A stretch of 64,000 nucleotides of DNA from RYN-230 sp963829725 (GTDB lineage Bacteria > Actinomycetota > Actinomycetes > Streptosporangiales > Streptosporangiaceae). The position numbers and the translations under genes are program-made. This document shows, in pieces, positions 1-8,850 of this stretch (within the stretch, counting starts at the first letter, position 1; each line of letters begins with the position of its first letter). Under the pieces are notes generated by a model. It was not told the origin of the DNA, searched no databases, and saw only the letters and a list, made by a program, of their open reading frames with translations. The stretch covers positions 310,001 through 374,000 of the forward strand of contig CAWHJW010000021.1 of the NCBI GenBank assembly GCA_963829725.1, in the 5' to 3' direction.

Positions 1-137
1 TGCTTCTCGGCACCGCGGGTCCAGCGCATGGCCAGCCCCCGGGGCACGAGGTAGTTGCGGCCATAGCCGCCGGCCACCTCCACCACGTCACCGGGGCCGC
101 CGAGGCCGGTGACCTCGTTGGTGAGGATCAGCTTCAT
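1..137 (-). CDS. rplI: Ribosomal protein bL9, N-terminal part (cut by window edge)
   Basis: The reverse strand from the ATG at 137 reads MKLILTNEVTGLGG and continues with GDVVEVAGGYGRNYLVPRGL, the conserved N-terminal domain of bL9 that binds 23S rRNA. Only about 45 residues are present; the rest lies outside the window. It is the last visible gene of a minus-strand rpsF-ssb-rpsR-rplI operon, 34 bases downstream of rpsR, the usual actinobacterial order. Identification is firm because both the motif and the neighbours agree. Confidence 0.95.
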   Translation of the reverse strand, partial: MKLILTNEVTGLGGPGDVVEVAGGYGRNYLVPRGLAMRWTRGAEK

Positions 138-171
138 CGGTGTGCGACTCATCGGTATCCGGCCCTCCCGG

Positions 172-408
172 TCAGCGTGCCGTGCTGGTGTACGGCAGCA
201 GCGCCATCTCGCGGGCGTTCTTGATCGCCTTGGCGACATCGCGCTGATGCTGCGTGCAGTTCCCGGTGACCCGCCGGGCCCGGATCTTGCCGCGGTCGGA
301 GATGAACTTCCGGAGCAGTCCTGTGTCCTTGTAGTTGACGTAGGAGATCTTCTCCTGGCAGAACAGGCAGACTTTCTTCCGGGGCTTGCGAATGGGTGCT
401 TTCGCCAT
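172..408 (-). CDS. rpsR: Ribosomal protein bS18, cysteine-containing form
   Basis: This 78-residue protein of the 30S subunit binds next to bS6. It begins MAKAPIRKPRKK and carries CLFC near residue 15 and GNCTQHQ near residue 50, so it is the zinc-ligand (C+) form of S18 rather than the cysteine-free paralogue that some actinobacteria use under zinc starvation. The start at 408 is preferred over an in-frame ATG five codons upstream because an AGGAG lies about eight bases before it. It sits between ssb and rplI in the same operon. Confidence 0.96.
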   Translation of the reverse strand: MAKAPIRKPRKKVCLFCQEKISYVNYKDTGLLRKFISDRGKIRARRVTGNCTQHQRDVAKAIKNAREMALLPYTSTAR

Positions 409-523
409 CGTGGTGCTCCTCAACAGAGCCCCGCATCGCGCGGGGATGGTCGTCTCGTTAGTTATCGGTCAGTGCCTGGCCCGGCATCCGGGCTCCGGCC
501 CGGCCGGCCTGCGGCCGCCCGGC

Positions 524-1117
524 TCAGAACGGCGGTTCGTCGGAGGCGCCCTCGCCGAAGCCGCCCGCGTCGTTGGCCCAGGGGTCGTCGTTGGCCCGGC
601 CGCCGCCGGATGACCCGCCGGATGACCCGCCGAACCCGCCAGAGCCGCCCGACCCGCCCTGGCCGCCGCCGAACCCGCCGCCACCTCCGGCACCACCGCC
701 GGCACCACCGCCGCCGCCCGCGCCGCCGAACCCGCCGCCACCACCGCCGGAGCGGTTGGACCGGCTTACCTTGGCGGAGGCGGTACGCAGGGACGGCCCG
801 ACGTCGTCCACCTCGACCTCGAAGACGGTCCGCTTCTCGCCCTCGCGGGTCTCATACGAGCGCTGGTGCAGCCGCCCCATGACGACCACCCGCATGCCGC
901 GCTGCAGGCTCTCGGCCACGTTCTCCGCGGCCTGGCGCCATACATTGCAGGTGAGGAAGAGGCTGTCGCCGTCCTTCCACTCGTTCGACTGCCGGTCGAA
1001 GGTGCGCGGGGTGGAGGCGACGCGGAAGTTGGCCACCGCCACACCAGTCGGTGTGTACCGGAGTTCCGGGTCGCTGACCAGGTTGCCTACGACCGTGATC
1101 TGGGTATCGCCTGCCAT
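524..1117 (-). CDS. ssb: Single-stranded DNA-binding protein
   Basis: A 197-residue SSB. Residues 1 to about 110 form the OB-fold (MAGDTQITVVGNL, then LTCNVWRQAAENV). A long glycine-rich linker with FGG repeats follows, ending in the acidic tip DEPPF, which is the docking site for replication and repair partners in this family. The ATG at 1117 is chosen because GGGAG sits seven bases upstream; an in-frame ATG at 1135 is possible. It lies between rpsF and rpsR, as in other actinobacteria, and probably coats single strands at the fork and in repair. Confidence 0.96.
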   Translation of the reverse strand: MAGDTQITVVGNLVSDPELRYTPTGVAVANFRVASTPRTFDRQSNEWKDGDSLFLTCNVWRQAAENVAESLQRGMRVVVMGRLHQRSYETREGEKRTVFEVEVDDVGPSLRTASAKVSRSNRSGGGGGGFGGAGGGGGAGGGAGGGGGFGGGQGGSGGSGGFGGSSGGSSGGGRANDDPWANDAGGFGEGASDEPPF

Positions 1118-1175
1118 CGGGTTACTCCCGGTCATTCGGGGATGGGTCGGGGGGAGCGGCGCGCGGGCGCCAGCG

Positions 1176-1466
1176 TCAGTGCTGTTCGGGGCGCAGGATC
1201 TTGGTCCGCAGCACGGCCTCGTTCAGGCTGAGCTGACGGTCCAGTTCGTGGACCGCATCCGGCTCCGCGACCATGTCGATGACCGCGTAGATGCCGTCGG
1301 ACTTCTTCTCGATCTCGTAGGCGAGCCAGCGCCGGCCCCAGACATCGATCTTGTCGACGCTGCCGCCCTCGGTGGTGACCACCGAGAGGAACTGGTCGAG
1401 CGAGGGCTGGACGGTCTGCTCTTCGAGGGCGGGATCGAGGATGATCATCATCTCGTAGCGGCGCAT
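1176..1466 (-). CDS. rpsF: Ribosomal protein bS6
   Basis: A 96-residue bS6 beginning MRRYEMMIILDP and containing WGRRWLAYEIEKKSDGIYAV, the typical ferredoxin-like fold of the family. It pairs with bS18 on the 30S platform. AGGAGG lies 12 bases before the ATG at 1466, slightly far but the best site; in-frame upstream codons up to 1502 lack family similarity. It is the first gene of the rpsF-ssb-rpsR-rplI operon, so the operon promoter should lie in 1467-1650. Confidence 0.95.
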   Translation of the reverse strand: MRRYEMMIILDPALEEQTVQPSLDQFLSVVTTEGGSVDKIDVWGRRWLAYEIEKKSDGIYAVIDMVAEPDAVHELDRQLSLNEAVLRTKILRPEQH

Positions 1467-1680
1467 GAAGAAAACATGCCTCCTCTGGACTGATGCGGCC
1501 ACGGTCTCTCCGTGGCAGGAGGGGCTGGCCGGGCGGGACGGCGAGGAAGCCGGCAGCGCGGGCAGCTGATTCAGCCTACCAGGGCTGGCCTGCAGCCCGG
1601 CTCAGGATTCCGGCGCGGCGGTGGCGGGCATAAGGGGTGGAGGACCCGTGACCGGACCGCTGTCCGAGGGGGTGGCAACG

Positions 1681-2040
1681 ATGCCCGACGCCGCCGGAGC
1701 CCACCTGTCCCAGGTCACCACGACCCGGGCTCACCTCAGGCTCCCGCGCCTCACGCTGAACACCGACGGCCGGCGACACCCGGTGGAGAACACGCTCGCC
1801 GTCTTCACCCTGCTCGCTGGCCTGATCGCGCTGATCGCGGGCATCCTGGCGAACTACCAGGTGACCGCGGCGTGGGCGCATGTGATTGCGAGCTGGCTGG
1901 GCCTGGCCGCACTCGTCATCGGCCTGTACAGCCAGCTCGTCTCGGCGACCCGGGAAGAGCGGATGGTCATCGTGAGCGGACTGGTCACGGCCTTCGTGGG
2001 GCTCGCCCTCGGCCTGGCCAACGGTGGCCTGATGCCCTGA
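1681..2040 (+). CDS. Small hypothetical membrane protein
   Basis: A protein of about 119 residues of unknown family. After a polar N-terminus (about 40 residues) it shows three hydrophobic segments near residues 42-60, 68-86 and 95-112, suggesting a three-helix inner-membrane protein. The ATG at 1681 follows a G-rich stretch; an in-frame GTG at 1648 is preceded by GGAGG and is a real alternative. It is divergent from rpsF and not clearly in an operon. Codon use and GC3 look like true coding sequence, but no function can be given. Confidence 0.6.
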   Translation: MPDAAGAHLSQVTTTRAHLRLPRLTLNTDGRRHPVENTLAVFTLLAGLIALIAGILANYQVTAAWAHVIASWLGLAALVIGLYSQLVSATREERMVIVSGLVTAFVGLALGLANGGLMP

Positions 2041-2146
2041 TCCGCGCCGCCCCGCGCCGCGCTGGCCGGGCCGGCCTGCGGCTGCCTCTTTCCGCTCCCC
2101 CGGCACGGGGCCGCCGAACGCATGGTCCGCGGCTAGTCTGCTTGCC

Positions 2147-2941
2147 ATGGTGAGCATCGGACCGCACGTCCATGACGAGGACCCCTTGCGGGCGGCGGAG
2201 GCTACCCAGTCCCCGGTGGCCCAGTTCTTCCTGGGTGATCCGCAGGGCTGGGCCACGCCGAGCTTTCCGGGAGGTGATGCCGGCGCGCTCCGCGCGGCGC
2301 TGGCGGACGCGGGGGTGCAGGCCTTCATTCACGCCCCGTACCGGATCAATGTGGCCAGTACCAACAACCGGATCCGCATCCCCAGCCGGAAGCTGCTCGG
2401 CCAGTACCTGGCGGCGGCCGCCGCGATCGGCGCCCGGGGCGTGATCGTGCACGGCGGGCACGTCACCGCCGACGCGGACGTGGCCGAGGGCTACGCGAAC
2501 TGGCGCAAGGCGGTGGAGCGGACCGACCGCCCGGTGCCGATGCTGATCGAGAACACGGCCGGCGGGGACCAGGCCATGGCGCGCGGCCTGGACGCGGTGG
2601 CCCGGCTCTGGGACGCCATCGGCGACGCCGCGGCCAGCGGGAGCGGTGAGGTCGGGTTCTGCCTGGATACCTGTCATGCGTTCGCCAGCGGCGAGGACCT
2701 GGCCGGGATCGCGGACCGGGTGAAGGCCATCACCGGCCGGATCGACCTGGTGCACTGCAACAACTCCCGGGACGAGTTCGGCTCCGGCCGGGACCGGCAC
2801 GCCGGGATGGAGCAGGGCACGATCGACCCGGCACAGCTGGTGGACGTGATCCAGGCGGCGGGCGCCCCGGCGATCTGCGAGACCCCCGACCCGGCCGCCG
2901 ACATCCGCTGGCTCCGCGCCCACCTCGGCACGGCCAGCTGA
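2147..2941 (+). CDS. nfo: Endonuclease IV-type AP endonuclease
   Basis: A 264-residue TIM-barrel AP endonuclease that nicks DNA 5' to abasic sites in base-excision repair. All nine metal ligands expected from E. coli Nfo can be placed: His62 (HAPY), His102 (VHGG), Glu135 (IENTAG), Asp174 and His177 (LDTCHAFASG), His203 (HCNNS), Asp216 and His218 (GRDRH) and Glu245 (CETP). Three zinc ions are bound in the family. Its length is slightly short of the 280-residue norm. It stands alone on the plus strand, convergent with the GT87 gene. Confidence 0.95.
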   Translation: MVSIGPHVHDEDPLRAAEATQSPVAQFFLGDPQGWATPSFPGGDAGALRAALADAGVQAFIHAPYRINVASTNNRIRIPSRKLLGQYLAAAAAIGARGVIVHGGHVTADADVAEGYANWRKAVERTDRPVPMLIENTAGGDQAMARGLDAVARLWDAIGDAAASGSGEVGFCLDTCHAFASGEDLAGIADRVKAITGRIDLVHCNNSRDEFGSGRDRHAGMEQGTIDPAQLVDVIQAAGAPAICETPDPAADIRWLRAHLGTAS

Positions 2942-2964
2942 CGGCCACCGGCCGCACTCAGAGG

Positions 2965-4362
2965 TCAGGGCGGGGCGGGGGCGGCGGCGGGACTGTGGCG
3001 GCGGGCGCCCAGCGGCAGCACGAAGCGGTCGGGGGCGGCGGCCAGCACCCCGCCTGCCGGGTCATCCACCTCCCCGGTGCGGACCACGTCCCCGGCCGGG
3101 TGCAGGATGTCCCGGACGACGAGGCCGCAGAGCAGCAGCACGGTGAGGAACCGGGCCAGCAGCGCGGCGAAGTACAGGCCGGTGCTGATCCCGCCCACCT
3201 GCGAGGCGGACGGCCCGTTCACCGCGAACGTGATCAGGTAGGCCCAGATGCAGAAGAAATAGGCCACCTCGGCCAGCTGCCACAGCAGGTAGGCGCCGAT
3301 CCGGGGCCGGGCCAGCACGACCAGCGGGGCCAGCCAGACCACATACTGGGGGGACCACACTTTGTTGGACATCAGGAAGACGGCCAGCACGAGGAAGAAC
3401 ACCTGGGCCACCCGCGGGCGGCGCGGCGCGGCCAGGGTGAGCAGCGCGATGGCGGCGGCCCCGGCCAGCAGGACCAGCGCGGAGATGGTGTTCAGCGAGT
3501 GCACGCTGGTGGTATCCACGAGCGGCCAGTGCTCGGTCTCGAAGAAGTACCAGATGGAGCCCCAGTCCGCCGAGCGGGTCTCGCTGAGCTGGTAGAACCG
3601 GGCCCAGCCGGCCGGTGCGGCGATCATCACCGGCACATTCACCACCAGCCAGGCGGCCGCGGCTGAGCCGAACGTGACCCAGAACTCGCGCATCCGGCCG
3701 GCCCGCACGCAGAGCAGCAGCAGCGGGCCGAAGAACAGCAGCGGGTAGAACTTAGTCGCCACCGCCAGCCCGATGAGCACGCCGGCCAGCACGCCGCGCC
3801 GCGCGGCCCAGGCGGCCATGCCCAGCATGACCAGGCCCATGGCGATGAGGTCCCAGTTGATGAACTCGCCCAGGATCACGGCGGGCGCGAGCGCCACGCC
3901 GAGCGCGGTCCACCGGCGGGCCCGGCCCGCCAGGTACGCGGTGGCCAGCACCCCGGCAATGGCGAAGAGAGTCAGCAGCAGGATCGTGACGTCGAAGAAC
4001 TCCCGCCCCCGGGTGAACGGGTCACTGATCGGGCGGACCACCCAGGCGGCCAGCTGCATCGCGCCGCCGATGAGCACCGGGTACTCCACGGGATGCCCGA
4101 GGTAGGGCACCTGGCCGGCGGACAGCTTCTCGCCGTAGTACAGCGGGTAGATGTCGGTGTAGCAGTGCGCCTGGAACTGGCTCAGGTACCCGTTCCAGGC
4201 GCCGGCCCGGCAGGCCCACTTGTTGGTCAGCGCGAGCGCGCTGCCCAGCAGGGTCGCCAGGACCAGGGCGGTACTGGATCCGGCCAGCACGGCCAGCCGC
4301 GCCGTCCGTGGCTGTGCTGTGGCCCCCGGGCCCGGGCCTGGCCCGGCTGCTGCGTTGCTCAC
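2965..4362 (-). CDS. GT87-family polyprenol-phosphate-dependent mannosyltransferase-like membrane protein
   Basis: A 465-residue polytopic protein with about ten to twelve hydrophobic segments. The N-terminal luminal signature reads YTDIYPLYYGEKL followed by VEYPVLIGG, typical of the actinobacterial GT87 (DUF2029) family. Family members use polyprenyl-phosphate sugars to build lipomannan, phosphatidylinositol mannosides or related glycans; the exact acceptor cannot be told. It starts with GTG at 4362, about 70 bases after the stop of the penicillin-binding protein gene, so the two are probably co-transcribed, matching the Streptomyces arrangement. Confidence 0.85.
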   Translation of the reverse strand: MSNAAAGPGPGPGATAQPRTARLAVLAGSSTALVLATLLGSALALTNKWACRAGAWNGYLSQFQAHCYTDIYPLYYGEKLSAGQVPYLGHPVEYPVLIGGAMQLAAWVVRPISDPFTRGREFFDVTILLLTLFAIAGVLATAYLAGRARRWTALGVALAPAVILGEFINWDLIAMGLVMLGMAAWAARRGVLAGVLIGLAVATKFYPLLFFGPLLLLCVRAGRMREFWVTFGSAAAAWLVVNVPVMIAAPAGWARFYQLSETRSADWGSIWYFFETEHWPLVDTTSVHSLNTISALVLLAGAAAIALLTLAAPRRPRVAQVFFLVLAVFLMSNKVWSPQYVVWLAPLVVLARPRIGAYLLWQLAEVAYFFCIWAYLITFAVNGPSASQVGGISTGLYFAALLARFLTVLLLCGLVVRDILHPAGDVVRTGEVDDPAGGVLAAAPDRFVLPLGARRHSPAAAPAPP

Positions 4363-4431
4363 CCACGCTCCGTCATCGGATCGCCGTTCCGCTCCCGCTG
4401 ATCCTCCCCGGCACCGGGCCGGGCGGTCGCG

Positions 4432-7380
4432 CTACCGGACTGCCGTTCGCGCCCGCCCCGCCCCGCCGGGCAGGGACGGGGTGGGCGGCGCGGTGACCGG
4501 AGAACCCGGCACCGGGAAAGCGGGGTTCGGGTTGGGCGGCTGCTGGCCGCCGCCGTTGTCGTGGCAGTGCCGGCCGAAGAAGAAGCCCAGGCAGGTAGCG
4601 GTGGGCGTGGGCGACGCCGTCGGTTTCGGCTTGGGCGTATACGGGCCGAGCAGGTTCCAGGGGGTGCCACCGAAGTCCGGGGCCGCGAAGCTCTCCGCCG
4701 GCATCGCGGCGAACTCCTGCATGGCGAAGTCGTGCCAGATGGAGGCGGGCATCTGGCCGCCGTAGCCCTGCAGGCCGGCCAGCCCGTACAGTGTCTGCAC
4801 CCCGGCCGGCGGCGCGCTCTCCAGGTTGGCCGCGGACTGGCACCCGGACACGTTGGCCGGGCAGCCCTGCTGGTTGGTGAACATGCCCACGGCCAGGGTG
4901 AACTGCGGGATGGAGCCGATGAAGAAGGCCGACTGGGACAGGTTGGTGGTCCCGGTCTTGGCGATGATCTCCCGGCCGTCCGGCAGGCCCGCGTTCGGCG
5001 CGGTGCCGCCGGGCTTGGTGTCGAAGGACAGCGCGTAGTCCACGTCGGAGGCCTCGTCCGGCGTCAGCACCTGGCGCCGGGTGGCCTTGGCCATGGTGGT
5101 GCTCATCGCCTGGCCGGGCTGCTGCTGCTGGATCTCCATGATCACGTGCGGGGCGATGTACTCGCCGTTGTTGGCGAACGTGGAGAACGTGCTGGCCTGC
5201 TCCTCCACGGTCAGCGATGCCTGGCCGAGCGCGCTGCCGACCTCGTCCCGCATGGTGTACAGGCCGGACGCGGACGACGACACGTTCACGCCCAGGTTCC
5301 GTTCCAGCGTGATGATGTCCTGCCCGTCGGTGCCCGCCACCCGGTGGTATAGGTCGGTGTACGCGGTGTTCAGCGACTCCGCCGAGGCGGTCACCACGCT
5401 GACCCCGTTGGCCTGCGGGTCGCCCGCGTCGTTGCCCACCTGGTAGTAGCCGGCCCCGTTGGCCGGCGGGTCTGGCTGGCGTAGGTCATCGGCTCGGCGA
5501 CCGGTGGGATCCACAGCGGCGAGTGGCCGTCCAGCGTGCTGGTCGTCACGTTCATGCCCTGCTGCCGGGCCAGCGCCAGCACGTACGGCTTGAACGACGA
5601 GCCGACCTGCTCCCGGTTCTGCAGCGCCATGTCCCACTGGCACTTGATCTGGTTGCAGTCCCTCGCGTCATAGTTGGGCCCGCTGTACATGGCCCAGATC
5701 TGGCCGGTGCCCGGCTGCTCCAGCACCGCCCCGGTGTGCGCGTAGTCCGGCACATGACGGCCGATCAGCGCCAGCTCCTGGTTCACTGACACATAGAGGG
5801 CGTTCATCATCGGCTTGCTGAACGTGGTGACGATCCGCAGCCCGCCGTTCTCGATCTGGCCGGGCGAGTAGTGGTAGGTGTTCTCCAGCTCGTTCTCCAC
5901 CGCCGTCATGATGTAGCCGCGGTAGCCGGACCAGCTGTTGTTGAACGCCTTGACGATCTTGGGGAACTTCTGCGCGGCCACCTCACCCTGGGGCAGCCAC
6001 CCCTGCTGGGCCATCGTGTTGAGCACGTAGTGCCAGCGCGCCACCAGGTTCGTGTAGGCCACCCCCGCCGACGGGTCGGGACTGTAGCCATCCGGTGCCT
6101 GCGGCATGGCGGCGATCATCGCGGCCTGGGCCACGGTGAGCTTATCCACCGGCACGCCGAAGTACGCCTGGGCCGCCGCGCCGAATCCGTACAGGTTCGC
6201 CCCGGTGGGTACGGTGTTCATGTACTGGGTGAGGATCCACTGCTTGGACTTGAGCTGCGCCAGTTTCTCCGCGACGAAGATCTCCTTGATCTTCCGGCTG
6301 GCGGTCTGGGCGGTGCCGATCCCGTCGTAGTAGTTCCGCACCAGCTGCTGGGTGATGGTGGAGCCGCCCTGCTGGACGGAGCCGCTGGTGAGGTCGGCGA
6401 CGGCCGCCCGGAGGATCCCGGTGGGCGAGACGCCCCCCTCGTCGTAGAAGTGCTTGTCCTCGGCAGCCACCATGGCGTGCTGGACCATGACCGGGATCTG
6501 GTTCGGCATCAGGATCTCCCGGTCCGTGCCGCCGAACCTGCCGACCAGCGTCCGGCCGTCCCGGAAGTAGACCTGCGAGGCCTGCCCGGTGGCGAGCTGG
6601 GAGGCGACCGGGATGGGCGTCTGGGCGAGCACGAAGTAGAAGCCGACCACCATGATCACGATGAAGGCACCGCCGGTGGCCAGCGCCAGGAACATGGCCT
6701 TTTTCCAGCTCCAGTGACGCCACCAGTCGCCTTTACGGCGTGGCCGCCCCGGGCCGCCGCCGCGGCCGCCGCGGCCCCGGCCGCTGCCTCCCGGACCGCC
6801 CGGACCGCCCGGCATCGCGGCGGCCTGCCGGCCGCCTGGCCCCTGGTACCCGCCTGCGGTACCCGCCGGCCGGGTAGCGGTCATCTCCGTACCCGCCTCC
6901 CGGGTACCCGCCCTGCGGGTAGCCCGAGGTCTGGCCCCGGCGGCGCGCGGCAGCCGGGGAACCCGGGTCCGGGGAGCCGTAACCGGCCCCCTGGCCCGGC
7001 CCGGCTGCGGCCGGGCCGGTGCCCAGCCGGGCAGCCAGCTTGTCCCGGGCGCTCATCCCGCCGCGTCCGCCTGGCTGGCCAGTGCCCGGGCTGGCGGGCG
7101 CCGCTCCCGCATCCCGGCCGCCGCGCTGCCGCGGCCGCTCGGCGTGGCCGGCGCCCGCGGCACGGTCCGTCCAGTCACCGCCGCGATCGGCGGCACCGCG
7201 GTCCCAGCGGTAGTCCTGGTTCTCCCCGTAGCCCGCCGGAGCCTGGCCCTGGCCCGTGCCGGGGTAACCGCGGCGGCCGGGCCCCGCGGGCTGGCCGCGG
7301 TGGCTGCCGCGGGGCACGCCAGGGCGGCCCGCATCCCGCGGGTCCGGGGAACGTGTGCCGGAAGAATCTGGGTAACTCAC
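4432..7380 (-). pseudogene. Class A penicillin-binding protein (transglycosylase/transpeptidase), broken by frame shifts
   Basis: The region encodes a bifunctional peptidoglycan synthase of about 980 residues in three frames. The 7380-6880 part is a Gly/Pro/Arg-rich cytoplasmic tail. The 6884-5470 part has one membrane helix, the GT51 transglycosylase motifs EDKHFYDEGG and GGSTITQQL, and the start of the transpeptidase domain with SSFK (5589-5600). The 5480-4432 part, in another frame, carries SLN and KTGT and a Pro-rich tail. The break near 5468-5470 is repaired by one extra C on the coding strand, giving QTPPANGAGYY. A second shift near 6865 separates the tail; an ATG at 6884 could instead be the start. 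A class A PBP is normally important, so sequencing error is likelier than true loss. Confidence 0.8.
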
Positions 7381-7553
7381 GCGTCCTCGCTGGTTGGTGA
7401 GGCAGTCGTGGGCGGACGGCAGGCGGCAGGCGGCCGCCGGGCCTCACGGTATCCGGTGACCGCAGCCGCCCGGCGCAGGTTAGGAATTCGTCACATCTGC
7501 ATCGGCCGGCCATGACCTGGTCGTCGGTGAGAACGACAGGTCAAGCCTCGCCG

Positions 7554-7958
7554 TTACTCACCGGCACGGGCCCGCCGACGGCGCCGGGCAGATGGTTCGC
7601 CTGTGCCGAGAACGTAGGACGAGGCAAGGTGGTTCCACGCACAACTTTGGCAGACTTCGACCACATACACGCGGAACTCTCCGTATTCAGACGCCATCTC
7701 GGCGAGTTCCGCTCCCTGCTTCACCCGTCCCGCGTACGGCCCGAGTTCGTCTCCATAGACGTAGGTGACATGGGTGAGATTGGCCCGCCGGCAGATGGGG
7801 CAGGCGACCTCCGTCGCCTCACCATGAAACTTGGCCGCCCGCAGCAGGTAAGGGTGAGCGTCGCAAACGTCGGCGACGGTAGTGTGCCCGGCCAGCACGG
7901 ACGCGAGCGTTGCCCGCCGGGCAAGCCCGTAATCCACGACCGATCGCCTGACACCCAT
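7554..7958 (-). CDS. DUF5318 family protein with two CxxC pairs
   Basis: A 134-residue protein matching the actinobacterial DUF5318 pattern: VVDYGLARRATL, then VCDAHPYLLRAAKFHG, CPICRR near residue 53, THVTYVYGDELG, and VCQSCAWNHLASSYVLG near residue 103. The two CxxC pairs suggest one bound zinc. Function is unknown. The ATG at 7958 is chosen because similarity begins there; the frame stays open further upstream but without family features. It is divergent from the PadR gene and upstream of the PBP gene on the same strand. Confidence 0.85.
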   Translation of the reverse strand: MGVRRSVVDYGLARRATLASVLAGHTTVADVCDAHPYLLRAAKFHGEATEVACPICRRANLTHVTYVYGDELGPYAGRVKQGAELAEMASEYGEFRVYVVEVCQSCAWNHLASSYVLGTGEPSARRRRRARAGE

Positions 7959-8072
7959 CACCGACAGGGTACGACGGATGCCGGCACCGGCCGATACCCG
8001 GATCATCCGGTTACGGGGGGAACCGGCCGATGCGCGGGAGTTGCGGCTTTGCCTTCCGCGACATATCTTTGT

Positions 8073-8093
8073 GATGTATCGGTTCGATACATC
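8073..8093. promoter_or_regulatory. Perfect inverted repeat, probable PadR-family operator
   Basis: Arms GATGTATCG and CGATACATC are perfectly complementary around a GTT centre. Further half-site-like words follow (GTACAT near 8101, GATACA near 8113). The site lies in the divergent gap between the DUF5318 gene and the PadR-type regulator gene, about 85 bases before its start. PadR proteins bind ATGT...ACAT dyads, so autoregulation is a reasonable inference, although the spacing here is longer than the usual eight bases. Confidence 0.65.
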
Positions 8094-8177
8094 GCGTGGG
8101 TACATTGAGTTGATACACCGGCTGGCGCCGGGACATCCGGTCCCGGCACGGCGTTGCGGCGGGAGGTGCGGGCAGGA

Positions 8178-8807
8178 ATGGTCGGGCAACGCTCGCGCGT
8201 CCTGGAGCTCGCGGTTCTCGGCGTGCTGCACGAGACGCCGATGCACGGGTACGAGCTGCGCAAGCGGCTCAACGCGATCCTCGGCGCATTCCGGGCCATC
8301 AGCTACGGGTCCCTGTACCCGTGCCTGAAGGAGCTCCTCGCCCAGGGGCTGATCGCGGAGGAGGTCCCGGATGGCCTGGCGAAGCCGCTCTCCGGCCGGC
8401 GGTCGAAGATCGTCTACCGGCTGACCGCGGACGGGAAGGAGCGGCTGCAGCAGCTGCTGACCGAATCCGGGCCGGCCGCCTGGGAAGACGACGGCTTCGG
8501 GGTGCACTTCGCGTTGTTCGGCCAGACCCGGGCGGACATCCGGCTGCGCATCCTGGAAGGCCGCCGGACCCGGCTGGAAGAGCGGATGGACGGGGTGCGC
8601 GGCGCGGTCGCCCGGACCCGGGACCGGATGGACAGCTACACCCTGGAACTGCACCGGCATGGTCTGGAGTCGGTCGAGCGCGAGGTGCGCTGGCTCAACG
8701 AGCTGATCGCCTCCGAGCGCCAGGCCGGCCCGGAAGAGGCACGGGACGGTACCCGGCCGCCGGATGACGGGACCGGCGCGGGACCGGCCGGTGAAGCAAC
8801 GACTTGA
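8178..8807 (+). CDS. PadR-family transcriptional regulator
   Basis: A protein of about 209 residues. The winged helix is clear: LELAVLGVLHETPMHGYELR, then SYGSLYPCLKELLAQGLI and the wing SKIVYRLTADGKERL. The C-terminal half is rich in Arg/Glu helices (LEGRRTRLEERMDGVR) as in vir-like PadR members that dimerise through a coiled coil. The ATG at 8178 is chosen where similarity begins; TTG 8154 and GTG 8166 are alternatives. It is followed 43 bases later by ino1, a linkage seen in Streptomyces, so it may control ino1 as well as itself. Confidence 0.9.
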   Translation: MVGQRSRVLELAVLGVLHETPMHGYELRKRLNAILGAFRAISYGSLYPCLKELLAQGLIAEEVPDGLAKPLSGRRSKIVYRLTADGKERLQQLLTESGPAAWEDDGFGVHFALFGQTRADIRLRILEGRRTRLEERMDGVRGAVARTRDRMDSYTLELHRHGLESVEREVRWLNELIASERQAGPEEARDGTRPPDDGTGAGPAGEATT

Positions 8808-8850
8808 TGCCACTAAACGCGGCTGAAAGCTGAGAGAAGGAGTAATCCCC

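Noticed and set aside
5871..7400. A 509-codon plus-strand frame over the penicillin-binding protein
   Set aside because: Shadow of the PBP coding strand; its C-terminal half is pure Arg/Pro/Gly.
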